A stretch of DNA of 6,085 nucleotides, from the NCBI GenBank assembly GCA_900555335.1, contig USKU01000072.1, positions 1-6,085 on the forward strand, read 5' to 3'. The notes beneath the pieces are model-generated. The model had not been told where the DNA came from. It saw only the letters and a program-made list of their open reading frames with translations, and did not search any database. This document shows positions 1 to 5,644 of the stretch, in pieces (positions within the stretch are counted from its first letter, which is position 1; every line of letters begins with the position of its first letter). The DNA comes from an uncultured Atopobium sp. (lineage in GTDB: Bacteria > Actinomycetota > Coriobacteriia > Coriobacteriales > Atopobiaceae). The translations under genes were made by a program, and so were the position numbers.

Positions 1-91
1 CACCGGTGACGCAAGCTCTGTAGCAGGCGTTGTCGCAGCAGCTGGTACTGTACTGACCGCCTTTGGTCTCCGTAAGAAAATGCAGCAGTAA
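1..91 (+). CDS. C-terminal end of a sortase-anchored surface protein (partial)
   Basis: This is the 3' end of a gene whose start lies upstream of the window. The frame beginning at base 2 reads 29 codons to TAA at 89-91. It opens with Thr-Gly-Asp, continues with about 20 small hydrophobic residues (Val, Ala, Leu, Gly) and ends in a basic tail, LRKKMQQ. This is the layout of a cell-wall sorting signal, LPxTG(D) followed by a membrane segment and a positive tail. Sortase would cleave between Thr and Gly and attach the protein to the peptidoglycan. The two residues expected before TGD (LP-x) lie outside the window, so the pentapeptide itself cannot be confirmed. TGD rather than TGE is common in actinobacterial sorting signals. 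The function of the ectodomain cannot be judged. A terminator follows 28 bases after the stop. Confidence 0.8.
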   Translation, partial: TGDASSVAGVVAAAGTVLTAFGLRKKMQQ

Positions 92-118
92 GCTGCAATA
101 AAAGTTTGACTAAAACAA

Positions 119-159
119 AACGCTCCTAGAAACAGAAGTTCCTAGGAGCGTTCCTTTTT
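119..159. terminator. Probable bidirectional rho-independent terminator between convergent genes
   Basis: An 11-bp perfect stem (119-129 with 142-152, AACGCTCCTAG/CTAGGAGCGTT) encloses a 12-base loop. On the + strand it is followed by CCTTTTT (153-159), which suits termination of the surface-protein gene ending at 91. On the minus strand the stem is followed by a T-rich run (TTTTGTTTTAG, read from about 120 down to 110), so it can also terminate the gene ending at 201. Confidence 0.85.
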
Positions 160-170
160 AGCAATTTGTG

Positions 171-188
171 GCTCGAGGTTAGTCGAGC
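171..188. other. Small inverted repeat downstream of the minus-strand gene
   Basis: GCTCGA (171-176) and TCGAGC (183-188) form a perfect 6-bp dyad with a 6-base loop, 12 bases beyond the stop of the minus-strand gene. No T-run follows on either strand, so it is not a terminator alone. It might stabilise the 3' end of the transcript before the stronger hairpin at 119-152, or be chance. Confidence 0.3.
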
Positions 189-200
189 ATTTAAGACACG

Positions 201-800
201 CTAAAAAATATATCCCTTTGCAACAGCCCAGTTCCAGATGCGGTCAGCCTGTACTTCACAGCGCTGCTTAAGTTCAGCAGTATTAGAACCTGTGAAAGTA
301 ACTTGCTGGACAGAAAGAGGAAGGTTATCTGGTCTAGTAATAGTTAGAGTTGCGCTGTTCATAGCCATGCGAGCTGTTTTGTTGGCACCAACGCGGACCT
401 TAACAGTAAAGTAACCACGAGCAACAGGCCACTCGGTAACTTCTCCGCTATTAGCTGTTCCAGATCTAAATCCGTTTGCGTTAGCAACAATGCTATAGCT
501 ATTCATAAAGAAACCAGCTGCAATAAGTAGGCCACCAATGGCGCACAAAAGAATTCCCGCAAAAATGGTCCCCTCGCCATTTAAATTAAAGAAATTCCAG
601 ACGCCACCCACAGCAAAAAATGCACCTGCTGCCCAACCAACAAGAGGACTAGCGCCTCCCTGAGGTTTTCCAAAATCAATCACATCATAGGTAAGAGGAA
701 TAGGAGAGGTATCGTTTTTATCGTAAAGATAAACGTTGCTTAGAGTTTCTTGTTTTTGAGCGAGTTTTTGTGGTGCTTCTGGTGGAGTTGGAAGTGACAT
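201..800 (-). CDS. Two-helix membrane protein of unknown function, possible PH-like C-terminal domain
   Basis: The product has 199 residues and I do not recognise a named family. Residues 1-50 are polar and begin with a Pro-rich stretch (SLPTPPEAP). Residues 51-71 and 79-99 are two hydrophobic helices joined by a short loop (NLNGEG), forming a hairpin in the membrane. Residues 100-199 are soluble and beta-rich with a final helix; the order of strands, TEWPVARGY near 122-130, and an amphipathic helix near 174-190 resemble small bacterial PH-like domains that follow a membrane hairpin. That comparison is inference from pattern only. The start ATG (798-800) is well supported by AAAGGAGG at 808-815, 7 bases upstream. 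The gene is transcribed alone, divergent from the lipoprotein array and convergent with the surface-protein gene. An equally possible reading is an unclassified membrane protein without a PH fold. Confidence 0.85.
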   Translation of the reverse strand: MSLPTPPEAPQKLAQKQETLSNVYLYDKNDTSPIPLTYDVIDFGKPQGGASPLVGWAAGAFFAVGGVWNFFNLNGEGTIFAGILLCAIGGLLIAAGFFMNSYSIVANANGFRSGTANSGEVTEWPVARGYFTVKVRVGANKTARMAMNSATLTITRPDNLPLSVQQVTFTGSNTAELKQRCEVQADRIWNWAVAKGYIF

Positions 801-807
801 AAAGCGT

Positions 808-815
808 CCTCCTTT
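808..815 (-). promoter_or_regulatory. Ribosome binding site of the minus-strand membrane protein gene
   Basis: On the minus strand this reads AAAGGAGG, a near-perfect anti-16S match, 7 bases before the ATG at 800. It fixes the start of that gene. Confidence 0.85.
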
Positions 816-844
816 TAACTGGTAGAACCGTTCAGGATATTAAA

Positions 845-873
845 ATTATCCTATTTGAGAGATTTATTGTAAC
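845..873 (-). promoter_or_regulatory. Likely sigma-A-type promoter for the minus-strand membrane protein gene
   Basis: Read on the minus strand, GTTACA (868-873; 4 of 6 to TTGACA) and GATAAT (845-850; 5 of 6 to TATAAT) are separated by exactly 17 bases. Transcription would begin near 838, leaving about 37 bases of leader with the ribosome binding site at 808-815. This is the best promoter match in the divergent intergenic region. Confidence 0.5.
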
Positions 874-876
874 ATA

Positions 877-905
877 TTGGATAGTAGAGGCTTAAATTTT
901 TTAAT
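877..905 (+). promoter_or_regulatory. Candidate promoter for the lipoprotein array (weak match)
   Basis: TTGGAT (877-882; 3 of 6) and TTTAAT (900-905; 5 of 6) are spaced by 17 bases in an AT-rich stretch upstream of the first lipoprotein gene. Transcription would start near 912, giving a leader of about 24 bases that contains the ribosome binding site at 924-929. A promoter must lie in 816-923 if the array is transcribed from here, but the exact boxes are uncertain. TTGAGA at 855-860 is an alternative -35. Confidence 0.3.
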
Positions 906-922
906 TTTGCACTGCTCCCACT

Positions 923-930
923 GAAAGGAT
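923..930 (+). promoter_or_regulatory. Ribosome binding site of lipoprotein copy 1
   Basis: GAAAGGAT lies 5 bases before ATG 936. The flanking leader (CACTG..., then CTGAAAGGA, then CTT before the start) is closely matched at 2890-2916 upstream of copy 3, which suggests that the duplicated unit carries its own translation start signals. Confidence 0.75.
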
Positions 931-935
931 GCTTA

Positions 936-1883
936 ATGAAAAGACGTCAACTAGCATTGATTTGCGCACTGGTCCTTGCGCTTTTTTCAGGTGCTGTATT
1001 TACTGCGTGTAGTTTTAACATTGGTATACCATCACCTGAAGAGATTGCCGCTCAGAAGGAAGCAGAAGAGAAGAAAGCTGCTCTTGCTCCTTATGTAGGC
1101 ATTTGGGAAGCCAAGTCAATCGAAGATGAAAATAAGGGCACAGTCACTGAAGACATGTACAAAGATGTTAGAGATGTTTATCTAGCAATTTATGGCTATG
1201 ACTTCTCTGATGATGGCACTGGTTTGTTTGTTCGCTTCGGCGCTCAGAAGCCCTTTACCTGGTCTGTTGATGCCGATGGAAAGCTTACTATCACCCTTGC
1301 AGGCAATGCTGGAAGCTATACAGCAAGCGTTGATTCCTCAGGTCAGATGACCGTTGAGGGCTCTGATGGTTCTAAAGCTATTCTTACTCAGGCAAGCACT
1401 ACCTCAGGTGATTATTCTCATATTAGATATGAGCCTTTTAATCCATTAACAGGAACGGGCAATATTTCTAAGAACACTTCATCGCATGAAACTAAACTAC
1501 GCTTTAATATCACCACTGAGCTTGATCAGGTCATTGTTGATACCGATGAGCTCTATGTAAGGCTTATTGGCATCGCTTCCCTTAAAGACCTCAAGGGTTT
1601 TGAAGGCTATGTCTTTGAGGTTATTAATAGAACTCCTTATACAACCGGCTATAAATTTGATATTCAAGATCCAACCAAAGGCTATTGGGCTTATGGATTT
1701 AACGTGTTAGAGCCAGGTGAGAGAGTCTATGAGTATGTTCTTAATAACAATGTTAGAGATAAGTCACTTTCTGAAGTCACGGATGTAAAAGGCACTCTTG
1801 AGTATGACCACTCTAGCAATGGTGCCCTTCATAATGACGAGAAAACCGTGACATTTGATTTGCCTACTGGGCAGAGCAAGTAA
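936..1883 (+). CDS. Tandem lipoprotein, copy 1 (lipocalin-like + Ig-like domains)
   Basis: The product is 315 residues, a secreted lipid-anchored protein of unknown ligand. Residues 1-25 form a lipoprotein signal peptide: MKRRQ, a hydrophobic core, and lipobox FTA-C with Cys25 as the acylated residue. Residues 34-51 are a charged helical linker rich in Glu, Lys and Ala (AAQKEAEEKKAA). Residues 54-155 look like a lipocalin-type beta domain that opens with VGIWEAKSI and contains SDDGTGLF, KPFTW, DGKLTITL and SGQMTVEG. Residues 190-300 look like an Ig-type beta domain, with VIVDTDELYVRLIGIA, GYVFEVINR and LEPGERVYEYV. The ATG at 936 has AAAGGA at 924-929, 6 bases upstream. It is the first gene of four related genes in a row and the one nearest the probable promoter. 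Domain names rest on pattern memory; the lipoprotein call is firm. Confidence 0.9.
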   Translation: MKRRQLALICALVLALFSGAVFTACSFNIGIPSPEEIAAQKEAEEKKAALAPYVGIWEAKSIEDENKGTVTEDMYKDVRDVYLAIYGYDFSDDGTGLFVRFGAQKPFTWSVDADGKLTITLAGNAGSYTASVDSSGQMTVEGSDGSKAILTQASTTSGDYSHIRYEPFNPLTGTGNISKNTSSHETKLRFNITTELDQVIVDTDELYVRLIGIASLKDLKGFEGYVFEVINRTPYTTGYKFDIQDPTKGYWAYGFNVLEPGERVYEYVLNNNVRDKSLSEVTDVKGTLEYDHSSNGALHNDEKTVTFDLPTGQSK

Positions 1884-1930
1884 CAGTTAAGAGTTAGTTT
1901 TATATCGCTGCACGTATGGAAGAAGGTCTT

Positions 1931-2866
1931 ATGAAAAAGCGTCAAATGCTGTTAGGATGTCTGCTTGCACTGGTGCTTTCTGTAAGTGCAGTGCTCAGCG
2001 CCTGTTCATCTGGGGATAATAGTCCCGCAGGAAACAAAAAGTCTGCTGGTCAGATCGTAGGTGTTTGGGAAGCTTATGACATCTTTGAACCCGGACTAGG
2101 AAACCTGAGGGAGGGAGCAGGCTACGACGATTATAAAGAACAGTTCCATGCAATTTATGCTTTCAGCTTTGCTGAGGATGGAACTGGCTTGTTTACTCGC
2201 TTTGGCATAATGAAGCCTTTTACCTGGACTGTTGATGCAGAAGGAAAGATTACAGTTACCCTTGAGGGTACTGCGGGTTCTTTTACGGGACAGATTGACG
2301 CTGAGACTGGCAGGTTAAGGCTCAAGGGCACAGGCGACGATGAGACTGACGCCGAGCTTAAGCAGATTTCAACTACTGCTGGAGACTATGCAAGTGCTAC
2401 CTATCAGCCATTTGATCAACTTACCAATAAAGGTACCGTACCAACCATGATTAGGTATAACGATCTCAAGTTTAAGAATTTTGAAATAACTCGAGAGGTC
2501 AATAAAGTTCTTATCGATACAGATAAGCTGTATATGAATCTGTATGCTATCGCTCAGGTACCGGGAAGCTCTCAAGAAGGTTACGTATTTGAGATTATCA
2601 ATAAGTGTCCTGAGTCATTTTACGGAGAGTTCTCTCTTGGAGATCTACATGGTCCTCTGAAAGCCTTTGGTCAAGCCTCCTTACAACCTGGTGAGAAGTT
2701 CTATTTGTTCGTTCCTAATGTCTCGCAAACACCAGGATCTCTTGTGGCACTTTCTAATCCAAAAGCTACGGTTGATACTATTTACAATGACCCAATAACT
2801 AGCGTACTTACTCAGCAAAGGCAGAGATTAGAACTTGATCTAAATATCCCTCCTAAGTCTGAGTAG
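1931..2866 (+). CDS. Tandem lipoprotein, copy 2, diverged paralogue
   Basis: This copy has 311 residues. I place the start at ATG 1931, not the in-frame ATG at 1916. AGAAGG at 1921-1926 precedes 1931 by 4 bases, 1916 has no ribosome binding site, and the choice puts the lipobox cysteine (LSA-C) at residue 25 as in the other copies. After Cys25 the charged AAQKEAEEKKAA linker is missing, replaced by a short Ser/Gly/Asn/Lys stretch (SSGDNSPAGNKKSAG). The lipocalin-like core is kept (VGVWEAYDI from about 43, then AEDGTGLF, KPFTWTVDAEGKITVTL), as is the C-terminal domain (VLIDTDKLYMNLYAIA, EGYVFEIINK, LQPGEKFYLFV). It lies 47 bases after copy 1 and shares little DNA identity with the others, so it is the oldest or fastest-evolving copy and may bind something different. 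Function is unknown. Confidence 0.88.
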   Translation: MKKRQMLLGCLLALVLSVSAVLSACSSGDNSPAGNKKSAGQIVGVWEAYDIFEPGLGNLREGAGYDDYKEQFHAIYAFSFAEDGTGLFTRFGIMKPFTWTVDAEGKITVTLEGTAGSFTGQIDAETGRLRLKGTGDDETDAELKQISTTAGDYASATYQPFDQLTNKGTVPTMIRYNDLKFKNFEITREVNKVLIDTDKLYMNLYAIAQVPGSSQEGYVFEIINKCPESFYGEFSLGDLHGPLKAFGQASLQPGEKFYLFVPNVSQTPGSLVALSNPKATVDTIYNDPITSVLTQQRQRLELDLNIPPKSE

Positions 2867-2916
2867 CAAAAGAACGCATATCTTCAGATTGATCACTACC
2901 ATTGAAAGGACACTTG

Positions 2917-3864
2917 ATGAAAAAACATAAAATACTGCCAGTTGTTGCGCTCATCTTGGCGCTCTCTGCTGGTGTTATGTTTACAGCTTGCACTCCTAAC
3001 ATTGGTGGGCCTTCGGCTGAAGAAATTGCAGCTCAGAAGGAAGCAGAAGAGAAGAAAGCTGCGCTCGCTCCGTTTGTGGGCGTTTGGGAAGCAAAGTCTA
3101 TTAGTGATCCAAAGAAGGGCGAGATTCCCGAGACTGTCTATCCAACAGCAAGAGACACATTCCAGGCCATTTACGGCTATGACTTTTCCGACGACGGCAC
3201 TGGACTATTCATCCGTTTCGGTGCCCAGAAGCCCTTTACCTGGACCGCTGATGCCGATGGCAAGATTACTATCACCCTTGCTGGCAACGCCGGAAGCTAT
3301 ACAGCAACCGTTGATTCCTCGGGTCAGATGACCATTGAGGGCTCTGACGGTTCCAAGGCAGTGCTTACCCAAGTAACTAAAACCTCAGGTGATTACTCTT
3401 CTCTTAAATATGCTCCATTTGATGCGCTTACGGGCAAGGGAACTATTGGAGGAAATTATTCCTCCCATGATGACTTCTACATGAATTTTAAGGTAGTTAC
3501 CGAGGTCAACAGGGTTGTTGTTGATAATGACGACATGTACGTCAGATATGTTGGAATCGCCACAACACCAAGCGGTCAAACCGAAGGTTATGTTTTTGAG
3601 GTAATCAACAAGTCCGATAAGACGGCCTCATATGACTTTAGGGTGGATAATTCGGATTCCACTGTGTTTGGAACAGCTCTTAATGTTCTTGAGCCTGGTG
3701 AGAGATTCTATGAGTTTGTAGTTGATAGCTCCAAAGCAGATGTACCTCTGGCTAAGCTTTCTGAATCTCAGGGAACTTTTAAGTATTCCCATGTTGCAGA
3801 TGGAAGCAGTCTTGAAGACGAGAAGACCGAGCAGTTTGATTTGACGATTTCGCAGAATAAGTAA
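2917..3864 (+). CDS. Tandem lipoprotein, copy 3
   Basis: The product has 315 residues. The start is ATG 2917, with AAAGGA at 2905-2910 6 bases upstream. An in-frame TTG at 2902 overlaps that ribosome binding site and cannot be the real start. The signal peptide (MKKHK, hydrophobic core, FTA-C) ends at Cys25. Residues 26-53 repeat the TPNIGGPS and AAQKEAEEKKAA linker. The lipocalin-like domain spans about 54-155 (VGVWEAKSI, FSDDGTGLF at 90-98, KPFTW at 105-109, DGKITITL, SGQMTIEG). The Ig-like domain spans about 190-300 (DNDD at 203-206, EGYVFEVINKS at 223-233, LEPGERFYEFV at 258-268), and the tail is ISQNK. It lies 50 bases after copy 2. Its leader resembles that of copy 1, so the duplicated unit seems to include the translation start region. 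DNA identity to copy 4 is high in patches. Ligand and role are unknown. Confidence 0.9.
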   Translation: MKKHKILPVVALILALSAGVMFTACTPNIGGPSAEEIAAQKEAEEKKAALAPFVGVWEAKSISDPKKGEIPETVYPTARDTFQAIYGYDFSDDGTGLFIRFGAQKPFTWTADADGKITITLAGNAGSYTATVDSSGQMTIEGSDGSKAVLTQVTKTSGDYSSLKYAPFDALTGKGTIGGNYSSHDDFYMNFKVVTEVNRVVVDNDDMYVRYVGIATTPSGQTEGYVFEVINKSDKTASYDFRVDNSDSTVFGTALNVLEPGERFYEFVVDSSKADVPLAKLSESQGTFKYSHVADGSSLEDEKTEQFDLTISQNK

Positions 3865-3880
3865 TGCACTCAGACGATAC

Positions 3881-3943
3881 CTAGATTGAGCAGAATGAAC
3901 TTCGTCAAAAAAGTGTCGCTAAGAAAAGACATTGTCAATCTAG
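3881..3943. repeat. Inverted repeat in the gap before lipoprotein copy 4
   Basis: CTAGATTGA (3881-3889) and TCAATCTAG (3935-3943) are perfect 9-bp inverted copies separated by 45 bases. They lie in the 105-base gap between copies 3 and 4, which is twice as long as the other gaps. The loop is too large for a normal terminator and no T-run follows. It could be an mRNA fold that presents the GGAGGGA site just downstream, a protein-binding dyad, or chance. Confidence 0.4.
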
Positions 3944-3957
3944 AGAGCTTTGGTGTT

Positions 3958-3964
3958 GGAGGGA
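3958..3964 (+). promoter_or_regulatory. Ribosome binding site that decides the TTG start of copy 4
   Basis: GGAGGGA, 5 bases before TTG 3970, is the only good ribosome binding site in the 105-base gap. It supports TTG 3970 over the upstream in-frame TTG 3886 or ATG 3895. Confidence 0.75.
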
Positions 3965-3969
3965 CTTTC

Positions 3970-4920
3970 TTGAAACAGCGTAGACTACTTTTTATGCTTG
4001 TACTTACACTTGTGCTTTCTACCAGCATTGTGTTTACGGCTTGCACTCCTAACATCGGCGGACCATCTCCTGAAGAGATTGCGGCTCAGAAGGAAGCAGA
4101 AGAGAAGAAGGCTGCGCGCGCTCCGTTTGTGGGCGTTTGGGAAGCAAAGTCTATTAGTGACCCTAGCCAGGGAGATATCCCTGAGAGTGTTTACCCAACG
4201 GCAGTAGAATCCATGAAGTCAATTTATGGTTATGACTTTGCTGATGACGGCACAGGCAATTTTATCCGTTTTGGCGCTCAGAAGCCTTTTACCTGGTCTG
4301 TTGATGCTAATGGAAAGCTCACTATCACCCTTGCAGGCAATGCTGGCAGCTATACAGCAACCGTTGATTCCTCGGGTCAGATGACCGTTGAGGGCTCTGA
4401 CGGTTCCAAGGCAGTCCTGAAGCAAGTTACTAAAACATCTGGTGATTATTCCAGCTTTAAGTACAAGCCTTTTGATGCAATGGCAGACAAAGGTACCATT
4501 GCATATAACTTCTCTTCTACTAAAGGCGAATACAAGATGCGCTTTAAGCTGAAGACCGAGGTTGACAAGGTTCTTATCGATAATGACGATCTCTATGTCA
4601 GGTATGTTGGTATTGCTAAATCCCCAGATGGTTACTCTGAAGGCTACGTCTTTGAGATCATCAATAGATCTGAAAACTGGGTAAATTGCACCTTTAAGTT
4701 AGATAATTCTGAGAATTCCGTATGGGCTAACGATTCCAACTATCTTGAGAGTGGCGAGAGGGTCTTTGCATTTGTAATTAATAGTACAAATCAGAAAAAG
4801 CCTCTTGCTTATCAGACTGAGGTAAATGCAGTTGTTGAGTACTACCACATCAAAGGTGGTAAGAGCATGGAAGACACTAAGACAGAAAACGTTGACCTGA
4901 TAATCTCTCAGAAGAAGTAA
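3970..4920 (+). CDS. Tandem lipoprotein, copy 4 (TTG start)
   Basis: The product has 316 residues if read from TTG 3970. GGAGGGA at 3958-3964 sits 5 bases upstream, the next residues KQRRLL form a normal signal-peptide N-region, and Cys25 of the lipobox (FTA-C) falls at the same position as in the other three copies. A longer reading from TTG 3886 would add 28 residues (MSRMNFVKKVSLRKD...) in front of the signal peptide, with no ribosome binding site and no counterpart in the paralogues. The linker and both domains match copies 1 and 3: VGVWEAKSI, ADDGTGNFIRFGAQKPFTW, SGQMTVEG, VLIDNDDLYVRYVGIA, EGYVFEIINR, LESGERVFAFV, ISQKK tail. The usual Leu of the linker (KKAALAPF) is Arg here (KKAARAPF), caused by one T-to-G difference at 4118. 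A TTG start may lower translation relative to the ATG copies. A terminator follows. Function is unknown. Confidence 0.87.
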   Translation: MKQRRLLFMLVLTLVLSTSIVFTACTPNIGGPSPEEIAAQKEAEEKKAARAPFVGVWEAKSISDPSQGDIPESVYPTAVESMKSIYGYDFADDGTGNFIRFGAQKPFTWSVDANGKLTITLAGNAGSYTATVDSSGQMTVEGSDGSKAVLKQVTKTSGDYSSFKYKPFDAMADKGTIAYNFSSTKGEYKMRFKLKTEVDKVLIDNDDLYVRYVGIAKSPDGYSEGYVFEIINRSENWVNCTFKLDNSENSVWANDSNYLESGERVFAFVINSTNQKKPLAYQTEVNAVVEYYHIKGGKSMEDTKTENVDLIISQKK

Positions 4921-4986
4921 GTGTGCCGTTGATAATGAGACAAGTACGTACACATAAAACATTTACGTGTTGAACGTGGAATACAG

Positions 4987-5023
4987 AGACGTCACCTGTA
5001 CAATGGGTGGCGTCTATTCTTTT
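4987..5023 (+). terminator. Rho-independent terminator after the lipoprotein array
   Basis: AGACGTCACC (4987-4996) pairs with GGTGGCGTCT (5006-5015), ten pairs including one G-U, with a 9-base loop, followed by ATTCTTTT (5016-5023). It lies 66 bases after the stop of copy 4 and separates the array from the nicotinamidase gene. Confidence 0.75.
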
Positions 5024-5065
5024 ACTGACCGCTCTTTAGAGTTTAAGAAAGAAGCGTGATTAATC

Positions 5066-5644
5066 ATGCAGAAGGCTTTGATTTCGATTGATTACACCTA
5101 TGATTTTGTAGCAGATGACGGAAAGCTGACAGCAGGTGCGCCAGCTCAGGCTATTTCAGATGCTATTTATGAGGCTACAAAGTGCGCTTTTGATCGTGGC
5201 GATTATATTTTCTTTGCTATTGATGCTCACGATCCAGAGGATAACTTCCATCCAGAGACTAAGCTTTTCCCACCTCACAATATTATCGGCACAAGTGGTA
5301 GGGATCTGTTTGGCCCTCTGAATGATTTCTATCAGCAGCACAAAGACGACAGTCATGTATTCTGGATGGACAAGCGTCACTACTCGTCCTTCTCGGGAAC
5401 TGATCTTGATATTCGTCTGAGGGAGCGCAGCATTAACACGGTTATCCTAACTGGTGTTCTTACCGACATCTGCGTGCTGCACACGGCAGTGGACGCTTAC
5501 AACCTGGGTTATCACATTGAGGTTGTTGAGCCAGCAGTTGCATCACTGACGCCTGAGAATCATCAGTTTGCGCTTGCGCATTTCAAAAATACGCTTGGTG
5601 CAACATTGGTTGATGCAAAACTCAACGAGATTGAGAACTCGTAA
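5066..5644 (+). CDS. pncA: Nicotinamidase (isochorismatase-like cysteine hydrolase)
   Basis: This 192-residue cytosolic enzyme should hydrolyse nicotinamide to nicotinate and ammonia, feeding the Preiss-Handler route of NAD salvage. The single-domain length fits the family. The catalytic triad is visible as Asp9 (in ISIDYTYDF), Lys103 (WMDKRHYS) and Cys136 (GVLTDICVLHT). The metal site is Asp53 and His55 (AIDAHDPEDN), Glu64 (FHPETK) and His71 (FPPHN). From memory, these positions coincide with those described for the Streptococcus pneumoniae enzyme, and the overall sequence reads much like that streptococcal type. The start ATG 5066 has only a weak purine-rich site (AAAGAAG, 5048-5054) upstream. 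The next gene overlaps by one base, so the pair is probably co-transcribed. A related amidase substrate such as pyrazinamide is possible, and isochorismatase activity is unlikely given the full metal site. Confidence 0.93.
   Translation: MQKALISIDYTYDFVADDGKLTAGAPAQAISDAIYEATKCAFDRGDYIFFAIDAHDPEDNFHPETKLFPPHNIIGTSGRDLFGPLNDFYQQHKDDSHVFWMDKRHYSSFSGTDLDIRLRERSINTVILTGVLTDICVLHTAVDAYNLGYHIEVVEPAVASLTPENHQFALAHFKNTLGATLVDAKLNEIENS

Larger units (their letters stand above)
936..4920 (+). repeat. Head-to-tail array of four paralogous lipoprotein genes
   Basis: Four genes of 311-316 codons follow one another on the same strand with gaps of 47, 50 and 105 bases and the same domain order. Copies 1, 3 and 4 share long DNA stretches. 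Examples are 32 identical bases at 1050-1081 and 3031-3062, 42 identical bases at 3066-3107 and 4119-4160, 68 bases with one mismatch at 3295-3362 and 4348-4415, and 26 identical bases at 1287-1312 and 4321-4346. Copy 2 aligns at protein level but keeps few such blocks. This is tandem gene duplication with later divergence and probably recombination between copies. No transposase or flanking target repeat is seen. Confidence 0.9.

Noticed and set aside
2942..3331. A 129-codon open frame overlapping copy 3 in another frame, with a similar shorter one at 3998-4207 in copy 4
   Set aside because: Both arise because the repetitive AAG/GAA-rich linker reads without stops in the second frame (Arg/Lys-rich product). 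They have no ribosome binding site and exist only where the lipoprotein DNA is conserved, so they are shadows.
3886..3969. A 28-residue N-terminal extension of lipoprotein copy 4
   Set aside because: It has no ribosome binding site, would bury the signal peptide and is absent from the paralogues. TTG 3970 has GGAGGGA 5 bases upstream.
936..4920. The repeated blocks as a CRISPR or insertion-sequence array
   Set aside because: The repeats are about 1 kb apart, lie in the same reading frame of complete homologous genes, and have no spacers, terminal inverted repeats or transposase. Gene duplication explains them.
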